The notes beneath the pieces are model-generated. The model saw nothing but the letters and a program-made list of their open reading frames with translations. It ran no database searches and was not told the origin of the DNA. Below are positions 1-6,223 of a DNA stretch of 64,000 nucleotides, piece by piece. Origin of the DNA: Acetobacter fabarum (lineage in GTDB: Bacteria > Pseudomonadota > Alphaproteobacteria > Acetobacterales > Acetobacteraceae); the NCBI RefSeq assembly GCF_011516925.1, contig NZ_WOTG01000001.1, positions 1 through 64,000 on the forward strand. Direction: 5' to 3'. Positions within the stretch are counted from its first letter, which is position 1. The number at the start of each line of letters is the position of its first letter. The translations under genes and the position numbers were made by a program.

Positions 1-88
1 CAATCTGCTCAAAACGCAGACCGGATGCCATCGCAAAAACCGTCAATCAAATCGCCAAAAGCCAGAAATTACCCGCCAAGCACATCAA
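1..88. other. Sequence beyond the umuC break, unidentified
   Basis: On the minus strand all three frames that would continue umuC are closed or do not resemble a Y-family polymerase. On the plus strand one frame is open from the left edge (position 3) to a TAG near 245, and its first 36 or so codons read like a basic protein tail with Lys, Arg and Gln. After about position 110 that frame runs antisense to umuC and is probably not meaningful. This may be the 3' end of a gene brought in with the rearrangement that cut umuC. I do not recognise it. Confidence 0.3.
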
Positions 89-283
89 TCAACGGTTCTT
101 CGATCCCTCCAGATGCCACGGCTCGCCCATTTTGATGCCAAGCTGTTTGGCTTCCGCTGTGCGGGCTATGGCGCACCCATCGTTGTTGGACAGTACGACA
201 ACCGGCCTGTGCTTCAGCTCCGGGTCAAAGGAGCGCTGGCAGGAGCAGTAGAAGCTGTTGCAGTCGATCAACCCGTACAGCAT
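89..283 (-). pseudogene. umuC: UmuC N-terminal fragment (DNA polymerase V subunit), truncated
   Basis: This is the first 64 codons of a UmuC-like Y-family translesion polymerase. It begins MLYGLIDCNSFY, with the first metal-binding Asp at residue 7, and continues through PVVVLSNNDGC and the IKMGEPW segment typical of UmuC. Homology stops right after EPWHL (residues 53-57); seven unrelated residues and a stop follow. A full UmuC has about 420 residues, so palm, fingers, thumb and little-finger domains are almost all missing. The start codon overlaps the umuD stop (ATGA), the usual umuDC arrangement. The fragment cannot be a polymerase. Whether the break is an insertion or a deletion cannot be decided because the window ends here. 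Confidence 0.85.
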
Positions 284-666
284 CAGGCTTTCTCGCGCAC
301 CACACTGGTGACGTTGGCCCAGATCTCCACATCACGCGCAGGATCAACCTGAAGTGGTGGATGCGTGTCATCACCCGATAGCAGCCACCATGTCTTGTCG
401 CGCTTCTGCAACTCCGCCAGCAGCACGCGCCCGGCTGCCCAGGCAATGACCAGTTGGCCTGCCTGCGGAGAGCCCGCGGTATCGGCTATCAGAATATCCC
501 CATCCAGAATACCGCGCCCTGCAAAGGTCGCGCCACGCACGCGCACCGGGTAGCGGCTGGGGTTTTTGAGGTCCAGAATCTGGGAAAGGTCTATCGGCCC
601 TTCAACAGCATCTGCTGCCGGGCTGGCAAAACCGGTCGTACGATCTCCCGCATAGCGTGCGCTCAT
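283..666 (-). CDS. umuD: UmuD-like protein lacking the Ser-Lys dyad and most of the cleavage arm
   Basis: This 127-residue S24/LexA-type protein is encoded just upstream of umuC. UmuD normally cleaves itself at Cys-Gly to give UmuD', which joins UmuC in Pol V. The start is the ATG at 666 with GGAGGG about 8 bases upstream. Family landmarks are GFASPAADAVE (residues 12-22) and GILDGDILIAD (52-62). Aligned with E. coli UmuD, the nucleophile Ser60 corresponds to Thr47 and the general base Lys97 to Ala84. The residue before the cleavage-site Gly is Thr, and only 11 residues precede that Gly, against 24 in E. coli. The protein therefore looks like a pre-made UmuD'. An SOS box lies 19 bases upstream. 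The family call is firm; the loss of autocleavage is inferred from alignment by eye. Confidence 0.85.
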   Translation of the reverse strand: MSARYAGDRTTGFASPAADAVEGPIDLSQILDLKNPSRYPVRVRGATFAGRGILDGDILIADTAGSPQAGQLVIAWAAGRVLLAELQKRDKTWWLLSGDDTHPPLQVDPARDVEIWANVTSVVREKA

Positions 667-684
667 GCTTGTACCCTCCATTGA

Positions 685-699
685 GAACGTATAGAGAAC
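685..699. promoter_or_regulatory. LexA (SOS) box, GTTC-N7-GTTC
   Basis: The minus strand reads GTTCTCTATACGTTC, an exact match to the alphaproteobacterial LexA consensus GTTC-N7-GTTC. It lies between the divergent umuD (start 666) and the adenine methyltransferase (start 741), 18 bases from umuD and 41 from the methyltransferase. LexA bound here could repress umuDC, and by position possibly the methyltransferase too. Confidence 0.85.
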
Positions 700-740
700 A
701 TATGAGGCATGAGAGTCAAGATTATTGGAGGGCAAAAGGT

Positions 741-1556
741 ATGGATGAGAATTTCTGTGGGAATGAGAGCGATCTGAGAGATTGCACGCCTGTCTCGCCC
801 GTAGCCCCATACCTGGGCGGCAAAAAGCTGCTGGCCAAAAAGATTGTTCCATTGCTCAGGAGCATACCGCACCGGGCTTATGTCGAGCCATTTGTAGGGA
901 TGGGTGGTGTATTTTTCCGCCGGAATTTTGTGTCGCCCTGCGAGGTGATCAATGACCTGAATGGAGATGTGGCCAATCTGTTCCGGGTGTTGAAGTGGCA
1001 TTACGTACCGCTGATGGATGTGTTGAGGTGGCAGGTCACCAGCAGGGAAGACTTTGAACGTTTGCGTAAGAGCGACCCCATCATGCTGACGGACCTGCAC
1101 AAGGCGGCCCGCTTTCTTTACCTTCAGCGCTTAGCGTTTGGCGGGAAAGTCAATGGGGCATTCGGGGTGGCTATCAATCCAGCTCGCTTTGATGTGCATA
1201 AGTTGGGGCAGATACTGGACGAGGCCCACCAGAGGTTAAGCCGAGTGGTGGTCGAGTGCTTGCCTTATACAGACGTAATTGCCCGGTATGACCGCCCGGA
1301 CACGCTTTTCTATCTGGACCCGCCCTACTATGGGAACGAAAAGGACTACAATGCGCCGTTTGCTCGCTCCGAGTTCGTGGCGATGGCGGAGCAACTGGCC
1401 CAGATCAGGGGGCGTTTTGTCCTGTCATTGAACGACAGGCCAGAAGTACGGGACATATTCTCTGCGTTTCACGTAGAGGCGGTAGAGGTGAACTATTCGA
1501 TCAGTCGAAGTGAAAAGGGCAGGGGGCGACGTGGCGAGGTAATTATCACGAATTAA
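741..1556 (+). CDS. D12-class DNA N6-adenine methyltransferase (Dam-like)
   Basis: This 271-residue protein should transfer a methyl group from S-adenosylmethionine to adenine in DNA. The AdoMet-binding region near the N terminus reads PYLGGKKLLAKKI, a variant of the usual PGGK motif, followed by EPFVGMGGVFF. The catalytic motif is DPPYYG in the C-terminal half, and LSLNDRPEVRDIF also fits phage-type Dam enzymes. The ATG at 741 is preferred because GGAGG lies about 9 bases before it; an in-frame ATG at 702 lacks a comparable site. The gene ends 8 bases before the end of the convergent integrase. No restriction endonuclease is visible, so it looks like an orphan methylase carried by the element. 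The target sequence cannot be read from the protein. Confidence 0.88.
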   Translation: MDENFCGNESDLRDCTPVSPVAPYLGGKKLLAKKIVPLLRSIPHRAYVEPFVGMGGVFFRRNFVSPCEVINDLNGDVANLFRVLKWHYVPLMDVLRWQVTSREDFERLRKSDPIMLTDLHKAARFLYLQRLAFGGKVNGAFGVAINPARFDVHKLGQILDEAHQRLSRVVVECLPYTDVIARYDRPDTLFYLDPPYYGNEKDYNAPFARSEFVAMAEQLAQIRGRFVLSLNDRPEVRDIFSAFHVEAVEVNYSISRSEKGRGRRGEVIITN

Positions 1557-1564
1557 ATGCAGAC

Positions 1565-2767
1565 TTACCGTCTACTTTTACCCAGAAGTTCTATCGGGTC
1601 GGGAAAATTATCGAATAAAATGTCCGCCCATTCCTGAGCCAACTCCCGTTTTCTCTCTCTATGTTCAGCCCGGTTGTATGCTGCCTCGACTTGGTTCCGC
1701 GTTGTATGCGCAAGCATTTGGTCAATAACGGCACGATCTTCTGGGTGCCGTTCATTCATGATCGATGAAAAGGAAGACCGGAAACCATGCGGCACGTGCC
1801 TTCCTGCATAGCCCGCTCTGTTCAGAAAATAGCCCAAAGCATTTTCTGACATGGCCCTATGAGCCCACCGCGCATTGGGGAAAACCATGGGGCCTCGGCC
1901 ACTCAGGGTCCTCACTGCCTCTAATACCTCCAAGGCCTGACGAGAGAGCGGCACAACATGCGGACGACGCATTTTCATTCTGTCTGCCGGGATCGTCCAG
2001 GTATCGCCTTCCAACTCCGCCCAAGGCATTGCATGGACTTCTCCCGGGCGGACAGCCGTAAGTGCCAGAAACCGCAGAGCAAGCACTGTCACCGGATGAG
2101 CGGGAAGACTTTCTGCTATTCGCAACATCTCTTGTAATTCGGCTAAGTTAGTGATTGCCGGCATGCGCCCCTTTTTCAAAGGCGCCAGTGCTCCCTTAAT
2201 TACGGCTGCTGGATCTGCATCGCCAAGGCCGCGGGCAATACCGTATGTAAAAATAGCAGATAACCTCTGCCTTACGCGCCGCGCTGTTTCTTTGGCATTG
2301 CTGCGCTCAATACCTTCAATGACTGCCAAAACCATTGGCGGCGTGATCTCTGTAATCGGAATATTGCCTAAAGATGGCCAGATGAACCTTTCTAGGCTTC
2401 TCTGAACTTGCTCAAGATGAACGGCACTCCAGTTGGAGCGGTTCATGTTCAACCAGCTTTCACCTACAGATTGTAAATGGTTCTGAGCGCACGCGGCTTC
2501 CGCGCGACGTTGCTTACGCGTGAGGGAAGGGTCTCTGGATAAGCGGATTTCTGCTTTTGCATCATCCCGAGCTTTTCTGGCTCCAGCCAGAGAAACCTCG
2601 GGGTATTTCCCAAAGGAGAGAAGCTTCTCTTTCCCTCCAATGCGATACTTCATTCTCCACAGTCGGCTACCATTAGGCTGGACCAACAAATACAGCCCTT
2701 CAGAGTCGGCCAGTTTGTAAGGCTTTTCCTGTGGTTTTGCTTTACGAGCAGCGGCATCAGTCAGCAT
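1565..2767 (-). CDS. Tyrosine recombinase / P4-type integrase
   Basis: This is a site-specific tyrosine recombinase of the P4/CP4-57 type, about 400 residues, that should integrate and excise the element at the neighbouring tRNA-Cys. The N-terminal DUF4102-like arm-binding domain is recognisable from LTDAAARKAKP and KPYKLADSEGLYL. Catalytic residues are visible: Arg in TAVRPGEVHAM, the HGFR box (HVPHGFRSS), His in MLAHTTRNQVE, and the nucleophilic Tyr shortly after in AAYNRAEH. The start at 2767 is chosen for a GGGGAT site 5-10 bases upstream and agreement with family N termini; 2773 and 2791 are also in frame. Its start lies about 165 bases from the tRNA 3' end, the classic position for a tRNA-targeting integrase. 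It appears intact. Confidence 0.92.
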   Translation of the reverse strand: MLTDAAARKAKPQEKPYKLADSEGLYLLVQPNGSRLWRMKYRIGGKEKLLSFGKYPEVSLAGARKARDDAKAEIRLSRDPSLTRKQRRAEAACAQNHLQSVGESWLNMNRSNWSAVHLEQVQRSLERFIWPSLGNIPITEITPPMVLAVIEGIERSNAKETARRVRQRLSAIFTYGIARGLGDADPAAVIKGALAPLKKGRMPAITNLAELQEMLRIAESLPAHPVTVLALRFLALTAVRPGEVHAMPWAELEGDTWTIPADRMKMRRPHVVPLSRQALEVLEAVRTLSGRGPMVFPNARWAHRAMSENALGYFLNRAGYAGRHVPHGFRSSFSSIMNERHPEDRAVIDQMLAHTTRNQVEAAYNRAEHRERKRELAQEWADILFDNFPDPIELLGKSRR

Positions 2768-2779
2768 GAACATCCCCGA

Positions 2780-2819
2780 TACCCCCAGCATGGAGATGCT
2801 ACCCCCAAATATACCCCCA
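2780..2819. repeat. Three TACCCCCA direct repeats before the integrase
   Basis: The octamer TACCCCCA (TGGGGGTA on the integrase strand) occurs at 2780-2787, 2800-2807 and 2812-2819, between the integrase start and the tRNA. Short direct repeats here are candidate arm-type integrase or excisionase sites. The function is inferred only from position. Confidence 0.55.
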
Positions 2820-2933
2820 GAATACCTGTCATTCCCCGTCTCCCGGCATCATTCCATGTCATAAGGCACAGAGTGACAAAGCGCAGTTTTCCGCGAGAAA
2901 TGTCAACAGGCGTCATTCATTTTCAAGGGGGAG

Positions 2934-3007
2934 TGGAGGTCCGGGCGGGAATCGAACCCACATACGCGGATTTGCAGTCCGCTACATCACCATTCTGCCA
3001 CCGGACC
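2934..3007 (-). tRNA. tRNA-Cys (GCA)
   Basis: A 74-base cloverleaf can be drawn on the minus strand. The acceptor stem GGTCCGG pairs with CCGGACC, the anticodon loop is CTGCAAA (anticodon GCA), and the T arm contains GGGTTCGATTCCC. The discriminator is U73, an identity base of tRNA-Cys, and the CCA end is encoded. Its 3' end faces the integrase, so the attachment core probably overlaps the tRNA 3' half. The second copy of that core should lie left of the window. Confidence 0.97.
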
Positions 3008-3202
3008 AACGGTGTATGGTGGGAGCGTTATGTCCTTTTCTTTCAAATTGGTCAAGCCGTTGTGTTGTGCCAATTTTAAAACAGTATGTCAGACAGACTC
3101 CTGCCCATGGTCGGCGCGGGTCAACCGGGTAGATGGCCAATCAGGAGTGTACGCAGCATGAATGCCCATACGGCCACCGCCATGCTTCAAGGAGAACAGT
3201 CA

Positions 3203-3871
3203 ATGGATGCAACCCTGTATGCCCAAGCACGCAACCTGATGGTGGACGACCAGTTGCGCCCATCCGAGATTACCGATTCGCGTATTCTGGAGATCATGCG
3301 CCACCTCCCGCGTGAGCACTGTGTTCGCCCCGACCTGCGCAATGCGGCTTATGCAGATACCAGCCTGCCCTTGGCGCAGGGCCGTGTTTTGTCACAGCCC
3401 CTCCTGACTGCCCGCCTTGTGCAAGCGGCAGAACCAGTAACCGGGCAGCGTGTTCTGGTTGTGGGAGCCTCCACCGGTTACACCGCTGCCCTTTTTGCGC
3501 AGCTTGGCCTGCATGTGACCGCACTCGAATCCAATTCCGAACTGGCACAGATCGGGCAGGGATTCTGTCAGGCTCAGGCCCCGGATGTTGTCTGGCAGCA
3601 AGGTGCTCTGACCGAAGGGGCGGCAGACTCGGCACCGTATGACCTGATTTATTTTGATGGCTGCATTGCAACACTTCCTGATTTCTGTGACCGGCAGCTT
3701 TCCGCCAAAGGCCGCATTGTAGGTTTGCTACAAAGTGGGTCATCTCTCCCGGAAGCCTTTAGTGCGGTCAGGGAACCCGGATATTCCAAGCCATTCAGGC
3801 TGACACTCCTGTTTGAAGCGCAAGCGCCACTCCTGCCCGGTATGGTGCCTGAACACGCGTTCTCCTTTTAA
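3203..3871 (+). CDS. pcm: Protein-L-isoaspartate O-methyltransferase family protein
   Basis: This 222-residue protein belongs to the PCMT family, which methylates isoaspartyl residues of damaged proteins with S-adenosylmethionine. The N-terminal segment MVDDQLRPSEITD is the form found in alphaproteobacterial members, and the AdoMet motif I is VLVVGASTGYTAAL, with Ala where many members have a second Gly. The ATG at 3203 follows AAGGAGA by about 8 bases; longer in-frame starts lack a site. It lies upstream of tolC, a common alphaproteobacterial order. The active-site region is less canonical than in E. coli Pcm, so the substrate is inferred from the family. Confidence 0.8.
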   Translation: MDATLYAQARNLMVDDQLRPSEITDSRILEIMRHLPREHCVRPDLRNAAYADTSLPLAQGRVLSQPLLTARLVQAAEPVTGQRVLVVGASTGYTAALFAQLGLHVTALESNSELAQIGQGFCQAQAPDVVWQQGALTEGAADSAPYDLIYFDGCIATLPDFCDRQLSAKGRIVGLLQSGSSLPEAFSAVREPGYSKPFRLTLLFEAQAPLLPGMVPEHAFSF

Positions 3872-3996
3872 AAAAAGGCACAGAAGGGCGTCTCATTTTC
3901 AATCCGTCACAAACTATAAAATGGAATTTAATCTCGCATCATGGCAAGGAACAGTGCCGCAAGCCTATTGCGGTAACTGCAAGCGGGAGCAGCCTC

Positions 3997-5436
3997 ATGC
4001 GGCGTATTTGCGAAACCGGCCTGAGCCTGGCGGTCATACTGTGCGGCACAACCGCATGGGCGCAAAAATACGATGGAAGCGGCTCCCCCTCCTTTATCCC
4101 GCATACACTGCAGGAATCTCTGGCCGCCGCGTATCTGACCAATCCGACCCTGCAAGCGGCACGCGCTTCGCTCCGCGCCACGGACGAGAGTGTACCAACC
4201 GCCCTTGCAGGCTGGCACCCCACAGTAACCGGGCAGGTCGGCCTTTCTTACTATAACGGGATCAATGATTATCAGGGGGTCGGGCACCCCCGCACACACC
4301 AGTCCCTCCGCCGTTACGATACGCCGGGATATTCGGCGGGTGTTGCAATCAACCAGCCAATTTACACCGGGGGCAAAACCACAGCCGCTACGCATGAGGC
4401 CGTTAATCAGGTCATGGCCGCGCGTGCGCACCTGATTTCGGTTGAACAGCAGGTCTTCAAACAGGTCGTCAGTGCCTATGTGGGCGTGATTGAAGACGAA
4501 CAGCTCCTGCAACTGAACATTAACAATGAACGGGTTTTGCAGCAGCAGCTACGCGCAACCAGTGAACGCTACAGGGTAGGGGAAATTACCCGGACCGACG
4601 TTGCTCAGGCGGAAGCCGCCTACGCGTCCGCACAAGCCGCACGCCAGCAGGCTGAGGGCACATTGCAGACTGCTCAGGCAACCTACATGCAGGTTATTGG
4701 CATGGCACCGCCCCCTAATCTGGTGCCGCCACAACCTTTGGTCCTGCCCGTTAAAAATGAGCAGACCGCCGCCGCACTGGCGGTCAGGAATAACCCCGAT
4801 GTTATTCACGCACTTTTTACCGAGGCATCGCACAAAGATTCCGTGGGCGTTGCCATGGCTGCCATTCTCCCCAAAGTGTCCGCGACAATGGGGTATCAGC
4901 ATCAGGTTAATCAGGCCCTGAACAACCAGATCAATGACAGTAAATACGCCGCCCTCAACTTCAATATCCCCATTTATCAGGGGGGATCGGAGTATGCGGC
5001 GGTCCGTCAGGCCAAGCAGCTTGCGCAGGAGGCACACCGGGAGGTGGACGTCCAGCGCCGTGCAGCGGCACAGGATGCGGTTTCCAACTGGCAGAAGCTG
5101 GTCACTTACCGGGCGTCCATCGCAAGCAATCGGGTCGCAATCAAGGCGGGTACCGTAGCACTGGGCGGGGTAGAGCGGCAGGCCATGGTTGGCACCAGCA
5201 CAACCCTTTCCGTCCTGCAGCAGCAGGAGAGTCTGTTGCAGGCCCAGGTGGCCCTTGTGCAGAGCCTGAGCAACATGGTCCTGTCCTCTTACAACGTGGC
5301 AGCCGCCATTGGACGCCTGACTGCTGTTGATCTGAAGCTGAATGTTCCCCTTTATGATGACAAAGCATACTATAACGCGGTAAAGGATCGGTTATGGGGG
5401 TTGAACGATTACGCGCTCAACCAGCCGGGTCGATAA
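3997..5436 (+). CDS. tolC: TolC-family outer membrane efflux/secretion channel
   Basis: This 479-residue outer membrane protein forms the periplasm-spanning channel used by tripartite efflux pumps and type I secretion. An N-terminal signal peptide (GLSLAVILCGTTAWA, about residues 7-21) is followed by the TolC pattern: HTLQESLAAAYLTNPTLQAARASL, then a YSAGVAINQPIYTGGKT segment and its internal repeat AALNFNIPIYQGGSEY. Long Gln/Ala-rich helices lie between these strands. GGGAG lies about 8 bases before the ATG. No membrane fusion protein or inner membrane pump is encoded nearby, so the partners are elsewhere. It precedes the PopZ-like gene, as in many alphaproteobacteria. Confidence 0.9.
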   Translation: MRRICETGLSLAVILCGTTAWAQKYDGSGSPSFIPHTLQESLAAAYLTNPTLQAARASLRATDESVPTALAGWHPTVTGQVGLSYYNGINDYQGVGHPRTHQSLRRYDTPGYSAGVAINQPIYTGGKTTAATHEAVNQVMAARAHLISVEQQVFKQVVSAYVGVIEDEQLLQLNINNERVLQQQLRATSERYRVGEITRTDVAQAEAAYASAQAARQQAEGTLQTAQATYMQVIGMAPPPNLVPPQPLVLPVKNEQTAAALAVRNNPDVIHALFTEASHKDSVGVAMAAILPKVSATMGYQHQVNQALNNQINDSKYAALNFNIPIYQGGSEYAAVRQAKQLAQEAHREVDVQRRAAAQDAVSNWQKLVTYRASIASNRVAIKAGTVALGGVERQAMVGTSTTLSVLQQQESLLQAQVALVQSLSNMVLSSYNVAAAIGRLTAVDLKLNVPLYDDKAYYNAVKDRLWGLNDYALNQPGR

Positions 5437-5466
5437 TGTTAAGCCAGCAGTGGCAGGGATGTTTGT

Positions 5467-6087
5467 ATGGTGTCGCCTCAGGACTCATCAGAAGAAACAG
5501 GTAAATCCGTAGCGGATACCCTGTCTTCCATTCGGCAGGTACTGCATGATGAGCACCTCTCGGCTACAGCAGAACATGCCCCGGAGCCGCAGGATGAACA
5601 GGACGACGATGTGCTTGTCCTCTCTCCGTCCATGATGGACTCTGCGCAGCAGGGGGAAAAAGAGGCTCCCGCTGCCCCCACCCGTACCACGGATACAGCT
5701 CAGGCAGCCGGCAAGGCCGACCTTGTGCAACCGCGGGCCGTGGATCATGATGAAGTATTATCTGTAACGGATCTCAGGCAGATCGAACTTAACAAAAAGG
5801 CTGAACATACCATGTCTGGTCCACTGCCCATCCCTTTGAATGACGAAACGGTTTCCGATACCGCCAACTCATTTGCCGTGCTGCAGAAAAGCCTGCAGGA
5901 AAAATATCTTAGAGAACATGAGGAGAGAAAAGTGGCTGTCACGCATGAAGGGTCTCTGACGGTTGAAGACATCGTGCGCCAGGAAGTGCGCGTTTTCCTC
6001 AAAAAATGGCTTGATGCCCATCTGGCAAGCATTGTGCAGGCTGCTGTACGCAAGGAAGTTGAACGCCTGACGCAGCGCGGTCTGTAA
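5467..6087 (+). CDS. popZ: PopZ-like DUF2497 polar organizing protein
   Basis: This 206-residue acidic protein has a conserved C-terminal domain of the DUF2497/PopZ family: LTVEDIVRQEVRVFLKKWLDAHL followed by a helix ending VRKEVERLTQRGL (about residues 160-206). The N terminus also matches the family (TGKSVADTLSSIRQVL). The middle is low-complexity and rich in Glu, Asp, Ala and Pro, as in PopZ, where a disordered linker helps form a polar microdomain that anchors the chromosome origin. The GGGATG site is about 8 bases before the ATG. Its place between tolC and valS matches the usual locus. A role at the cell pole in this organism is inferred. Confidence 0.8.
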   Translation: MVSPQDSSEETGKSVADTLSSIRQVLHDEHLSATAEHAPEPQDEQDDDVLVLSPSMMDSAQQGEKEAPAAPTRTTDTAQAAGKADLVQPRAVDHDEVLSVTDLRQIELNKKAEHTMSGPLPIPLNDETVSDTANSFAVLQKSLQEKYLREHEERKVAVTHEGSLTVEDIVRQEVRVFLKKWLDAHLASIVQAAVRKEVERLTQRGL

Positions 6088-6170
6088 GGTTTTCTTCCCC
6101 TCCACCGGCTTGTAACCCTATGGGGGCAGGCCAATGGAGGGGAATCCTGTGGTCTGTTAATTGCTTTGCA

Positions 6171-6202
6171 AAGGCGGGGGCTAGATGCCTTCCGCCTTTT
6201 TT
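6171..6202 (+). terminator. Rho-independent terminator after popZ
   Basis: AAGGCGG (6171-6177) pairs with CCGCCTT (6192-6198) and is followed by a T run to 6202. It covers an in-frame ATG at 6185, which argues that valS starts further on at 6224. Confidence 0.65.
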
Positions 6203-6223
6203 ACGTGGTGTGGTTGGATAAAT

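Noticed and set aside
667-852. Extended N terminus for the UmuD-like protein (62 more codons upstream)
   Set aside because: It would run through the SOS box and the ribosome site of the ATG at 666. The extra residues do not resemble a UmuD arm.
741-2767. Methyltransferase plus integrase as a restriction-modification system
   Set aside because: No endonuclease gene is visible next to the methyltransferase; the neighbours are the integrase and umuD.
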